Positions 55,368 to 64,000 of a DNA stretch of 64,000 nt are shown here, piece after piece. Under the pieces are notes generated by a model. That model was not told where the DNA came from. It searched no databases and was given only the letters and a program-made list of their open reading frames with translations. Position 1 is the stretch's first letter; each line of letters begins with the position of its first letter. The DNA lies in the NCBI GenBank assembly GCA_946534345.1, contig CAMNCL010000002.1, positions 33,010 to 97,009 on the forward strand, written 5' to 3'. The position numbers were made by a program, and so were the translations under genes. Source of the stretch: an uncultured Caryophanales bacterium. Lineage in GTDB: Bacteria > Bacillota_I > Bacilli_A > RF39 > UBA660.

Positions 55368-57602
55368 TTAATCAATTATAGGCGTAGATGTATCGTGGTA
55401 CACTACAACTTTAGTTTGATAGCTACCATTTATAGTACCTGTTGCATTTGGTGTATCTGGTTCATATCCGGAAATAGTTGGATTAACATAATTGAATGAT
55501 GACCCTTTTGGTAATTGTACTTCAAAAGGTTCATGTATCTCTGCACCATTCTCATCAATATATCTTATTGTTAATGTACCCATAGGTACCTCAACAATAT
55601 ATGGATCTGACATACTACCACTACCTGATGTGTATTCTGTTCCTGGCTTTAGGGATATGACTGGACGAACACCGAGTGAATAACTAACTCGACTCGAACT
55701 ATTATTATCATTAATAATAGAATTATAGCTACGATCAATAAAAATATAGCTTGGTGATAATGTCCAATAGCTTCCAGACGATTTAAGAATATTTGTATTT
55801 GTTAATAATCTTCCTTCTTGTATGCTTATTAATCCGACCGGAAATGATAGATTAGCTTTTTCATTAGCTATAGCAAATTTATCAGTTATATTTGTACAAT
55901 TTAAGTTAGTGTCATTATTGTTAAAAAGTAATTCAGAAGAAACACTTCCTCCATTAGGATCCCAACTACCTAGATTATTAATATTTCTATTGTTACAAAA
56001 AATTATATCTTCTAAATTACTTGTGTAATTTGTCATATATTTTTTATACCAAGCATCAATACCAGTTTTAATTGTTGAATTTTTACTATTAACATTATCT
56101 GCGCTTAATATATTATTTATAGCATTTGATATATCATTATCTCCATTTAATTGATAATAATATATGTTAGGGTTATAGTAATAACTTATGTATTTTACTG
56201 CTGAACAGCTTATATTTCCATCTAAGCATGTATAATGATGTGTAGATAAAACTGTTTGATTTGAAGCATTGGGTAAATCCCAGATGTTTTTTATATCTCC
56301 TGTCAAAGTATATGTTCCATTATTATAAGTTATCTTTTCCCCATATTTATAATTATGCTCAATTCCCCAATAGTAATAACCTGCATTAGACGTAGATTCC
56401 GTTATATGCTTTATATTTGAACATGTTATACTTGTACCATCACAAACATATTTATTTTTATAGTTCTCATAGGAACCATTATACCAATCAGTATATGATA
56501 CTTGAGTTGGACTATTTATTGTATATGTATTATCACCATTGTTAGTATATGAATTACCAATTACCATAGATACATTTAAATCTCCACCAACTAATCTCTT
56601 TGCATATAAATTTGTTCCATTTACTCCTAATATATACCAAGCATTGGTTGATGTCCCACTAGCCATAATATATTTATTTACCAAATTATTATAATCACTT
56701 AAACTAGATATAAGTTGAGGATTATTTAATGTATATTGATTAGTTACCATATTTCCATAATCAATTGAATCTGAATAATAATAAGAAGTATTAAGTTCTA
56801 TATTACTATCATTAATATAATAAATTTGTGATTTAATTTCTATAGGATTTTCTGAATTATACATATAACCAACATAAGCTAGTGAATTATAATTTTGATT
56901 GAATTGTAAATTACCTAATTGTGAGTAATTTGAATCACCTGTTATTTTAATAGCACTATATGTTGAGCCACTTACTAATTTATCTACTAAATAAAGTGTA
57001 TTACATGTTAAAGATGTACTTCGACAAGTATATTTTCCCTGGCCGATTGTTCCTGATTCAGTTTCTCCAGATAATGTGAAAAGATTGTTTTCAGCATCAT
57101 ATGTATAGTCATTACCATAAGCATATGTACTAGATAAATATATGGTACTTGCAGAATCATAACCAACATGTTTACCTCTGGTATTTAAACACTTACCCCC
57201 TACTGCTTCTCCATTATAAATCATCTTAACTCCACCAGTATCTGTTGTTCTTATCATTTGCCAACAATGGTTTGCAAATATAACATTATTCATATTAGTA
57301 ATTGTAGTTCCATTAGTATCATTATTAGCCCACCAATAATATATTTTTTCATTACCTACTTCTGCCATTGAGTCTTGATGATTATTAGTATACTCTTTGG
57401 CATACGTACCTACTTTTGCAGCTTTTTTTAATACTCCATATAAAGTACGATCATATTTTGATATATTTAGCGTTCCATTTATTCCTAGATTCGTAGTAAA
57501 TACTGAATATCCTATGGTTAGAAACACGACTAAAAGAATGAGACTTGAAATGACCATTCTTTTTCTTCTACGAATGTTAGATGAAAACTTTCTATTAAAC
57601 AT
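55368..57602 (-). CDS. Large anchored surface protein with lectin-like tail and MucBP-like domain
   Basis: 744 residues. A basic start (IRRRKR) precedes one transmembrane helix (~15-35), followed by GYSVFTTNLGINGTLNI, matching the motif in the 9640 surface protein. A long Asn/Tyr/Ser/Thr-rich region with scattered Cys follows. Then near 610-665 comes FPVGLIS...SYWTLSP...GVRPVISLKPG, which resembles the formylglycine/C-type-lectin (DUF6273-like) ending. The last ~70 residues (TLTIRYIDENGAEIHEP...) look like a MucBP/beta-grasp repeat. No LPxTG sorting signal. Probable adhesin held by its N-terminal helix (inference). Confidence 0.7.
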   Translation of the reverse strand: MFNRKFSSNIRRRKRMVISSLILLVVFLTIGYSVFTTNLGINGTLNISKYDRTLYGVLKKAAKVGTYAKEYTNNHQDSMAEVGNEKIYYWWANNDTNGTTITNMNNVIFANHCWQMIRTTDTGGVKMIYNGEAVGGKCLNTRGKHVGYDSASTIYLSSTYAYGNDYTYDAENNLFTLSGETESGTIGQGKYTCRSTSLTCNTLYLVDKLVSGSTYSAIKITGDSNYSQLGNLQFNQNYNSLAYVGYMYNSENPIEIKSQIYYINDSNIELNTSYYYSDSIDYGNMVTNQYTLNNPQLISSLSDYNNLVNKYIMASGTSTNAWYILGVNGTNLYAKRLVGGDLNVSMVIGNSYTNNGDNTYTINSPTQVSYTDWYNGSYENYKNKYVCDGTSITCSNIKHITESTSNAGYYYWGIEHNYKYGEKITYNNGTYTLTGDIKNIWDLPNASNQTVLSTHHYTCLDGNISCSAVKYISYYYNPNIYYYQLNGDNDISNAINNILSADNVNSKNSTIKTGIDAWYKKYMTNYTSNLEDIIFCNNRNINNLGSWDPNGGSVSSELLFNNNDTNLNCTNITDKFAIANEKANLSFPVGLISIQEGRLLTNTNILKSSGSYWTLSPSYIFIDRSYNSIINDNNSSSRVSYSLGVRPVISLKPGTEYTSGSGSMSDPYIVEVPMGTLTIRYIDENGAEIHEPFEVQLPKGSSFNYVNPTISGYEPDTPNATGTINGSYQTKVVVYHDTSTPIID

Positions 57603-57635
57603 GTAACCACCTATTCTATATAATTATAACATAAA

Positions 57636-57662
57636 AAAAGAATAGTTTAACTATTCTTTATA
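57636..57662 (-). terminator. Terminator of the alaS-holA operon
   Basis: Stem AAGAATAGTT/AACTATTCTT with T run on the minus strand; overlaps the end of holA. Confidence 0.75.
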
Positions 57663-58599
57663 TATTTATTATAAATTGTTCTAATAGAGAGTTCGCATCC
57701 ATATCAGTTGTCTTCATTTTAAGATCTATATCACTTAATTCTTGTAGTAAATTAAGTAGACTATCTTCTGAATATAATTTAGTCAATTCCCTTGTTCTTT
57801 TTATTCTATAATCAGATTTTTCTTCTAATATATTAGCTATTTCTCTATCACTTAATCTATCTTTTTCTAATAATTTAACTTGATAAATTATTCTTATTTG
57901 ACTTGATAATAAACCTATTATACTTATTGGTTCAAAATTATAAGTTAATAATTCATGATATTTTCTTAAAGCATCTTCTTTATCTCTTAAAGCAATACTT
58001 CTAGAAAAAGCAAATGTTAAGTCCTTAGGATCATCTAATTTCTTATCTACTAATTCTTTTATATCTTCTTTTAATATTTCTTTTTCTTCTATTTTATAAT
58101 TCTTTAGTTTTAAACATTCATTATAAATTTTAGAAATATCTCCTAGACAATACTCATCTAATAAATCAATAGTACTATTATCAATCTTATAATCTTTTAA
58201 TAATTGTTTTATATAACTTTTAGAATTTAATTCTACTTTTATATATTCACATTTATCTTTAAGTACTTTACCTACTTTAGAAGTACTAGATAACTTATTT
58301 ACTTCTATTATTAGTAAATTATCTGGATTAGAATTATCTAAGTATTTATATAAATGTTCAAAGTCTTCTTTATAATCATCATATTTTAATAATTCAATAC
58401 TTCTAATTATTATTACTTTTTGCGTAGTAAATAAACCATAAGTATCTAAATCTTCTAAAGCATTAACTAATTCCTCTTCTTCTAAATCATATTTAATAAT
58501 ACTAGCTTTAGTAAATTTATTATCTTTAATTATCTTAGTTTCTGTCTGTTCAGTAGCTAAAATATCAGTACTTTCTATTAAGAAATTATTCATGTTCAT
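57658..58599 (-). CDS. holA: DNA polymerase III delta subunit
   Basis: 313 residues. Clamp-loader subunit that opens the beta clamp. DNA_pol3_delta landmarks: SIIKYDLEEEELVNALEDLDTYGLFTTQKVIIIRS near the N-terminus, YIKQLLKDYKIDNSTIDLL and, at the C-terminus, ALRKYHELLTYNFEPISIIGLLSSQIRIIYQVK. The alaS stop overlaps its start by 14 nt, so translation is coupled; an ATG six bases later is an alternative start. Last gene of the T-box operon. Confidence 0.88.
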   Translation of the reverse strand: MNMNNFLIESTDILATEQTETKIIKDNKFTKASIIKYDLEEEELVNALEDLDTYGLFTTQKVIIIRSIELLKYDDYKEDFEHLYKYLDNSNPDNLLIIEVNKLSSTSKVGKVLKDKCEYIKVELNSKSYIKQLLKDYKIDNSTIDLLDEYCLGDISKIYNECLKLKNYKIEEKEILKEDIKELVDKKLDDPKDLTFAFSRSIALRDKEDALRKYHELLTYNFEPISIIGLLSSQIRIIYQVKLLEKDRLSDREIANILEEKSDYRIKRTRELTKLYSEDSLLNLLQELSDIDLKMKTTDMDANSLLEQFIINI

Positions 58600-61279
58600 T
58601 TATAACCTTTTCAATATGCTTAACTATTTCATCTACTCTATCTGTAGATTTACCTCCACCTTGAGCAAATTTTGGATTTCCTCCTCCATTTCCTTCTGAT
58701 CTTAGTGAAGCATCTTTTACTATTTCTCCTGCATTAACAAATGAATTACTCTTAGATATAAAGTTAATACTATTATCATCTTTAATATTCATTAAGAAGA
58801 TAAATCCATTTTTCATTTCATTCATAATAGTATCTGCAATACTCTTTAAAATATTAATATCTTTATTTTGAACTTCCATTATTAATGTTTCTACACCATT
58901 CATTTCTTTAATGTGTTCACGGTAAATATCTAAGTTTTGTAGAGTAGCTTTTTCTTTCATATCAAAATATTTCTTTTCTAATTCTTTTACTTCATGATGA
59001 ATATATTGAAGTTCATTTTTATTATAAATAATATCTTTATATGAAACTGGTTTATCATTATTAATATCTACATCAAATTCTAATTTAATACCATTTTTAC
59101 GAGCATCATCTAGAATTTCTCTAGCTTTCATTAATAGTTTTATTTTCTCATCATTATATGGTTTAACAGTCTCTTCTACAATAGATTCAATCTTACTTCC
59201 AGTAGCAGCTTCGATACGGTAAATATTGCTTCCTTTAGATTCACATGAGTAGATTGCTAAATCACCTATCTCTTTAGTGTTAGATGCGTGAGTACCTCCA
59301 CATAATTCAATAGATTTACCAATTTTAACAACTCTTACTTCATCGCCATATTTTTCGTTAAATAATGCCATAGCACCTAGTTTTTTAGCTTTATCTAAAG
59401 GCATAATTTCAGTAGATACAATTAAGTTTTCATGAATCATATTATTGGCAAATTCTTCTACTTCTAAAATCTTTTGATCAGTCATTTTACCACTATAAGT
59501 AAAGTCAAATCTAAGTCTTTCATCATCAACATAACTACCAGCTTGTCTAATAGTATTAGATACTACTTGTTGTAGAGAGTATTGTAAGATATGAACACTT
59601 GAGTGATCTGCTTCAATTCTTTTTCTTCTGTCTTTATCAACTACTAATTCTACTTCATCTCCAACACTAATAACTCCATCAAGTAATTTAACTTTATGAA
59701 TATGTTGCCCATTAGGAGCTTTAAACACATCAATTACATGAGCTTTGAAGTTCTTACCAAGAATCATTCCTGTATCACTTACTTGACCACCAGACTCTGC
59801 ATAGAAACAAGTTCTATCCACTGATAAATATGTATCATGGTCGATACTATCAACCATCTCATCTTTTGAGAATATTGCTTGTACTTTGCTCTTGAGACGG
59901 TAGATACCATATGCAAATTCTGATTTATCAGTATAATCTAATAATACTTTCTTTTGATTAGCCATTGCTGAAGTGTTTTTAGCACTTTTTCTAGCTAATT
60001 CTTTTTGAGCATTCATATACTTATCAAATTCTTCTTTTGATACTGAATAACCTAATTCTTCTAGATATTCTTCTGTTAATTCAAATGGGAATCCATAAGT
60101 ATCATATAATTTAAATGCTTCTTCTCCACTAATTGCTCCATCATTTGATTCTTCTACTAATTCTTTTAATCTTCTCTCTCCTGCTTCTAATGTCTTTAAG
60201 AATAATTGTTCTTCCTCTAAAACAGTAGATTCAACAGCAGCTCTTCTCTCAACTAAGTATGGATAAGCATCTTTCATTACATCTACTACATCAGATACAA
60301 TTTTATACATAAATGGACTTTCCATACCAATAGCTTTTCCAAATCTTACACTACGTCTTAATAATCTTCTAAGTACATATCCACGACCTACATTTTCAAA
60401 ACAAGCTCCATCTGCTATCGCAAAAGTGATTGCTCTAATGTGATCAGCTATTATTTTAAATTCTTTTTGCCCAACATATTCAAATTCAGCTAATTCTTCA
60501 ATATGTTTAATAATTGGTTTAAATAAATCAGTTTCAAAATTAGAATCAACATCTTGGAAGATACAACACCATCTCTCTAATCCTGCTCCTGTATCAATAT
60601 TCTTATTTGGTAATTCTTGATAATCTTTTCTATCTACTCCTGCTTTAGAGTTATATTGAGAGAAAACATTATTCCATATTTCTACATAACGCTCTTGATC
60701 TTCGTCTTTAAAGAATTTCTCTAAAGCATCTCCATCTGGATCTAATTTTTCTCCTCTATCAAAAAATATTTCAGAATCCGGTCCACAAGGTCCTTCTCCT
60801 ATTTCCCAATAATTACCTTCTAGTCTTGCGATATGATCTTCTGCCATACCAACTTCTAACCATTTATTAAATGCTACATCATCATCAGTATAGACAGTTA
60901 CATATAATTTATCTTTATCTATACCAAAGTATTCTGGACTAGTTAACATTTCAAATGAGAATTCAATTGCATCTTCTTTAAAGTAATCACCAATACTAAA
61001 ATTACCCATCATTTCAAAGAATGTTTGATGTCTCTTAGTAATTCCAACATTTTCAATATCATTAGTTCTAATACATTTTTGAATATTAACTATTCTTTTA
61101 CTATCAGGTATTTCACTACCATCAAAAAACTTCTTTAATGGAGTAACACCCGCATTAATCCAAAGTAAGCTATCATCATTAATTGGAACTAATGGTGCAC
61201 TTTCATATATTTTATGACCATGATTTACAAAGAATCTAAACCAAGTCTCTCTAATATCATTATGACTCATATATTTCAT
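58586..61279 (-). CDS. alaS: Alanyl-tRNA synthetase
   Basis: 897 residues, normal length. Class II catalytic core at the N-terminus (ETWFRFFVNHGHKIYESAPLVP; TKRHQTFFEMMGNFSIGDYF; GAGLERW), the editing domain zinc motif HSSVH with CGGTH, and a C-terminal C-Ala domain with GNGGGNPKFAQGGG. The leader of this operon carries a T-box with a GCU (Ala) specifier, agreeing with the assignment. Starts two bases after the CoaE-like gene stop. Confidence 0.96.
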   Translation of the reverse strand: MKYMSHNDIRETWFRFFVNHGHKIYESAPLVPINDDSLLWINAGVTPLKKFFDGSEIPDSKRIVNIQKCIRTNDIENVGITKRHQTFFEMMGNFSIGDYFKEDAIEFSFEMLTSPEYFGIDKDKLYVTVYTDDDVAFNKWLEVGMAEDHIARLEGNYWEIGEGPCGPDSEIFFDRGEKLDPDGDALEKFFKDEDQERYVEIWNNVFSQYNSKAGVDRKDYQELPNKNIDTGAGLERWCCIFQDVDSNFETDLFKPIIKHIEELAEFEYVGQKEFKIIADHIRAITFAIADGACFENVGRGYVLRRLLRRSVRFGKAIGMESPFMYKIVSDVVDVMKDAYPYLVERRAAVESTVLEEEQLFLKTLEAGERRLKELVEESNDGAISGEEAFKLYDTYGFPFELTEEYLEELGYSVSKEEFDKYMNAQKELARKSAKNTSAMANQKKVLLDYTDKSEFAYGIYRLKSKVQAIFSKDEMVDSIDHDTYLSVDRTCFYAESGGQVSDTGMILGKNFKAHVIDVFKAPNGQHIHKVKLLDGVISVGDEVELVVDKDRRKRIEADHSSVHILQYSLQQVVSNTIRQAGSYVDDERLRFDFTYSGKMTDQKILEVEEFANNMIHENLIVSTEIMPLDKAKKLGAMALFNEKYGDEVRVVKIGKSIELCGGTHASNTKEIGDLAIYSCESKGSNIYRIEAATGSKIESIVEETVKPYNDEKIKLLMKAREILDDARKNGIKLEFDVDINNDKPVSYKDIIYNKNELQYIHHEVKELEKKYFDMKEKATLQNLDIYREHIKEMNGVETLIMEVQNKDINILKSIADTIMNEMKNGFIFLMNIKDDNSINFISKSNSFVNAGEIVKDASLRSEGNGGGNPKFAQGGGKSTDRVDEIVKHIEKVINEHE

Positions 61280-61280
61280 A

Positions 61281-61829
61281 TTATTTATCCTCCTCGAGTA
61301 TTTCTTTTAGTCTCTCTATTACTTCTTCTTTTGTACCATTATTTAAAATATAATAGTCTGCGAAGGCAATAGGACCCCCTTTATATAAATTCTCTATCTC
61401 TGATATATCTCTATATTTAATAGCTTCTGCATCAAATGGACGATCTGGTCTTTCTGCTACCCTACTATATCTAATATTCTTATCAGTAACAACACAAACT
61501 AGTTTTAAATCACTAAATCTCTCAATTAGATAAGTATATTCGTACCAAGAATAAAGTCCATCTAAGACAACATTACCTTTCTTTATAGCCTCTCTAATTT
61601 CTGGCTCTAAGAATTTTGCATAACACTCAGGTCCATGTTCGGCTCGTAGTTTTTCACGGAATTCTTTCTCGCTTTTACCATCTTCAGTACGCTCTATTCC
61701 TGCTTCTTCCATTAATTTATAAGTAATACCACCAAAGTATAATTTAGTCCATCCTTCACCTTCTAAGTATTCAGTAACTACACTTTTACCTGTACCACTC
61801 ATTCCTACTACTGCGATTAATTTATTCAT
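61281..61829 (-). CDS. Dephospho-CoA-kinase-like P-loop kinase
   Basis: 182 residues. Walker A GMSGTGKSVV at ~9-18. KFLEPEIREAIKKGNVVLDGLYSW and RYSRVAERPDRPFD resemble the CoaE/dephospho-CoA kinase superfamily, but the usual CoaE length is ~200 and its DVPLLFE motif is not clear, so the substrate is uncertain (nucleotide or CoA precursor). Eight bases separate it from the upstream kinase gene. Cotranscribed with alaS under the T-box. Confidence 0.6.
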   Translation of the reverse strand: MNKLIAVVGMSGTGKSVVTEYLEGEGWTKLYFGGITYKLMEEAGIERTEDGKSEKEFREKLRAEHGPECYAKFLEPEIREAIKKGNVVLDGLYSWYEYTYLIERFSDLKLVCVVTDKNIRYSRVAERPDRPFDAEAIKYRDISEIENLYKGGPIAFADYYILNNGTKEEVIERLKEILEEDK

Positions 61830-61837
61830 AAAGCCTC

Positions 61838-62371
61838 CTATTGTTCTTCTTTTCTAATTAGTTCTACTGCTGCCTCTTTTAATTCTTCTAAATCATGATT
61901 TTCAACTATATAATCAAAATTCTTATAGTTATCTATTTCAGTTTCTGTAATATGTTTAGCTTCTTCACTATTTAACATAGTATCATAATCACTTCTAATT
62001 AATTTTATAGTAACTACATCCATATATTTTGCTTTAATAGTTTTAAATTCATTAATTAATCTAGCATCTGTAATAATAAATGTATCAAAGAAATTAGATA
62101 ATATTTCTATATCTTCAAATAATCTATCTAATAAGAAAGTCTTCTTACCCATTTTCTTTTGAATAATTTCAATACCCATTTTTTGTAAGAATTCACGAGG
62201 TTTTTCATCAGTATTATCCCAATCAAAATAAGTTCTTGCATAACCATATAATGGTCCTGTAATATGCATTACACATGGTTTATGACCATAATCTTTTAAT
62301 TCCTCTCTTAAGAATTCTCCAAATGTAGATTTACCACATCTAGCTTTACCACCAATAACATATACTTTCAT
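61838..62371 (-). CDS. Deoxynucleotide monophosphate kinase-like P-loop protein
   Basis: 177 residues. Walker A GGKARCGKSTFG at ~7-18; IITDARLINEF is a Walker-B/nucleotide-binding-like element seen in phage-type dNMP kinases. AAAGGAG precedes the ATG at 62371. First gene after the T-box terminator, so its expression should rise when tRNA-Ala is uncharged. Physiological link to alanine is not obvious. Confidence 0.6.
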   Translation of the reverse strand: MKVYVIGGKARCGKSTFGEFLREELKDYGHKPCVMHITGPLYGYARTYFDWDNTDEKPREFLQKMGIEIIQKKMGKKTFLLDRLFEDIEILSNFFDTFIITDARLINEFKTIKAKYMDVVTIKLIRSDYDTMLNSEEAKHITETEIDNYKNFDYIVENHDLEELKEAAVELIRKEEQ

Positions 62372-62390
62372 CTTTTTATTCTCCTTTACA

Positions 62391-62562
62391 AATAAAAGAC
62401 CAAAGCTAGGAGGACAATTAGCCCGGTACCATCCTATCTTGGTCTTAATTCTTTTTAACGATTCTCACCGATAAAACTCCAAAAGTAGCTTCAACTAATA
62501 TTATTATTAACTTCCACCTACCGTTAACTCTCTCTAAATAATTAATTAGCCTACTCATCTTT
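62391..62562 (-). promoter_or_regulatory. T-box riboswitch, alanine type (GCU specifier)
   Basis: Read on the minus strand: AGAGAG, then GGTAGGTGGAAG (stem I motifs), the specifier region GAA-GCT-AC followed by TTTTGGAG (specifier at 62489-62487), the T-box AGGATGGTACCGGGC (62435-62421) and a terminator stem TCCTATCTTGGTCT/AGACCAAAGCTAGGA with T tail ending near 62391. Uncharged tRNA-Ala should stabilise the antiterminator and switch on the two kinases, alaS and holA. Confidence 0.88.
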
Positions 62563-62582
62563 TATCATAGTTTTATTATTTA

Positions 62583-63728
62583 TTATTCTCCAGTAATTCT
62601 ACGAAAGAAATCAAATTTCTCATCAAAGAATTGAACAAATACTTTTAAACATGCAATTACTGGGGTTGCGATAACCATTCCTAATATACCAAAGAAATGT
62701 CCAAAAATCAATAGTCCCAACATAATTGTTACTGGATGTAACTTCATTGTATGACCCATAATTAATGGTTGATAGAAGTTGTTTTCTAATAATTGAACAA
62801 CTAATATAGATATTATTACACATACACCAGTTAATGGACTCATAGTAAATCCAACTATAATTGCTGGTATTGCACCAATATATGGTCCAAAATAAGGAAT
62901 TATATCAGTAACTGCACAGAATAATGCAAATAGTATTGGTGCTTCTAATCCTGCTAAAGTAAGTCCAATACTTTGAGTTAAGAATACTAATAGCATAACC
63001 ATTAATACTCCTTGTACATAACTTCTTAATGAAGTATTAATACGATGAGTTAACTCAACATAACTATCTTGCCAATTACGAGGAATTAGATTAAATAATT
63101 TAAGATTAACTTTATCAAAATCATATAATAAGTAGAATCCAATCATTAATCCTAGTACAAAATTAATTCCTCCATTAATAACACTCTTACCTGCAGATAA
63201 TACATATTTAGGTAAGTCAGAACCAATACTAAGACCAAAATTAGTAACATAATTAGTTATTTCTTGTTTTAATTGACTAACTCTAACTAAATTATTACCA
63301 TCAAAGTATTTAACTATATTAAGAGTAAAATCAGTAATTTCTTCAAAAATAACAGGAGCTACTCTTACAAAGTCTTTTACTTGAGAAATCAATGATGGTA
63401 TAAATAAATAAGCAATTAAGAATATTATTCCAATTATTAATAGATAGACAATTATACATCCTACTACTCTAGGTAACTTTTTATCTTGAAACCAATCTAC
63501 TAGTGGATCAAAGAACCAAGCTATTAAGAAACCTATAAAGATTGGAGAAATTACTACTAAAAATTCACCTAAAAACTTTAATAAGCCCCATTCTTTAACT
63601 AGATAAGTACCTAGTAAGATTAAACATATAATAGCCATAAAATAGCCTATATTCATAAGTTTATTACCAGTATTTAATATACTATTTAAACTTTTATAAT
63701 CAATTTCTTTATCTTTTATCCTTTTCAT
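62583..63728 (-). CDS. AI-2E (PerM/YtvI) family transporter
   Basis: 381 residues with about seven to eight helices. A basic N-terminus is followed by two helices, SPIFIGFLIAWFFDPLVDWF, an extracytoplasmic part (~120-190) and the C-terminal motif TDIIPYFGPYIGAIPAIIVGF typical of the family. Members export small molecules or sodium; the substrate here is unknown. GGAGGAG precedes the ATG. The T-box leader lies just downstream with no clear terminator between. Confidence 0.88.
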   Translation of the reverse strand: MKRIKDKEIDYKSLNSILNTGNKLMNIGYFMAIICLILLGTYLVKEWGLLKFLGEFLVVISPIFIGFLIAWFFDPLVDWFQDKKLPRVVGCIIVYLLIIGIIFLIAYLFIPSLISQVKDFVRVAPVIFEEITDFTLNIVKYFDGNNLVRVSQLKQEITNYVTNFGLSIGSDLPKYVLSAGKSVINGGINFVLGLMIGFYLLYDFDKVNLKLFNLIPRNWQDSYVELTHRINTSLRSYVQGVLMVMLLVFLTQSIGLTLAGLEAPILFALFCAVTDIIPYFGPYIGAIPAIIVGFTMSPLTGVCVIISILVVQLLENNFYQPLIMGHTMKLHPVTIMLGLLIFGHFFGILGMVIATPVIACLKVFVQFFDEKFDFFRRITGE

Positions 63729-63833
63729 ATTCTCCTCCTACTAATATATTATATCATGTAAATTACTTTTTTAAATAAATATTAAACATTTTCTTAAAAA
63801 TAATTTTTTAGTATAATATAGACAGGTGATTAC

Positions 63834-64000
63834 GTGAAAACTATTAAGAATAATATTACTAATGAGATTATTATTAAAAATTCTAGATTTATTGCCCTAT
63901 TATATAAAATAAATTCTAGTGATATAGATAATATTCTTGATGAAATAAGAGATAATTATCCAAAAGCAACTCATTACTGTTACGGATATATTTATAATGA
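63834..64000 (+). CDS. YigZ/IMPACT (UPF0029) family protein, 3'-truncated by window edge
   Basis: GTG start at 63834 after AGGTGAT, with a TATAAT box at 63812. The 55 visible residues include IIIKNSRFIALLYKI and KATHYCYGYIYN, matching the KSRFIA...ATHxCYAY signature of YigZ-like proteins. Function of the family is poorly defined (ribosome/stress related in eukaryotic IMPACT). The gene continues beyond the window. Confidence 0.8.
   Translation, partial: MKTIKNNITNEIIIKNSRFIALLYKINSSDIDNILDEIRDNYPKATHYCYGYIYN

Noticed and set aside
1..64000. Mycoplasma-type code with TGA as Trp
   Set aside because: Trp is encoded by TGG throughout and TGA ends arcB, rarA and the MBL hydrolase at the expected lengths.

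Overview
The window looks like a stretch of chromosome from a very AT-rich, walled, low-GC Gram-positive bacterium (Firmicutes/Bacilli-like, plausibly one of the small-genome uncultured gut lineages). The evidence is the strong A+T bias, AGGTG/AGGAG ribosome sites, a class B sortase, murC, an LCP cell-wall ligase, MtaB, RecD2, RarA and a T-box. TGA is used as a stop (arcB, rarA, the MBL hydrolase), so the standard bacterial code applies and this is not a Mycoplasma-type code. I see no prophage, transposase, CRISPR array or rRNA.

Layout. 0-11 kb: an export-protein fragment, a giant prepilin-like surface protein with InlB-type repeats, a sugar-phosphate mutase, a HelD-type RNA polymerase recycling factor, a membrane-anchored acidic protein, and a membrane-anchored surface protein (9640-10746). 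The last ~35 codons of that surface protein are suddenly GC-rich and adenine-poor and are followed by a GC-rich multibranched RNA element. 11-27 kb: mtaB-recD2-map, a degenerate phosphoglycerate-mutase-like protein, a TetR-controlled MMPL exporter with a secreted partner, a free-standing Cys-containing micropeptide transcript, an ABC exporter and a class B sortase. 28-35 kb: a complete arginine deiminase operon (arcA-arcB-arcC plus a YfcC-type antiporter) followed by a polar amino acid ABC uptake system. 35-50 kb: a small prepilin, acyl-CoA synthetase, a transmembrane XRE regulator, queH, murC, LCP protein, pepD, tRNA-Glu(CUC), several membrane proteins and an XRE regulator.

50.9 kb is the landmark: a 28-bp sequence closely resembling the Bacillus dif site lies in the longest gene-free stretch, exactly where gene orientation switches from mostly plus (left) to mostly minus (right), with xerD about 2 kb away. 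This is most simply read as the replication terminus. 51.5-64 kb: deoB, two tandem paralogous small membrane proteins, xerD, rarA (plus strand), a 744-residue surface protein with a C-type-lectin-like tail and a MucBP-like domain, then a T-box-led operon (two P-loop kinases, alaS, holA), an AI-2E family permease and the beginning of a YigZ-family gene.

Physiology suggested: fermentative energy from arginine (ArcABC with antiporter plus ABC import), cell wall synthesis with surface display (prepilin-like proteins, sortase B, lipoproteins), and a rich set of short or structured elements (micropeptides, leader attenuators, a T-box). The most novel signals are the putative hypermutated C-terminus of the 9640 surface protein with its adjacent structured RNA, and the Cys micropeptide transcript with alternative hairpins. 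All identifications are by eye; none was checked against a database.
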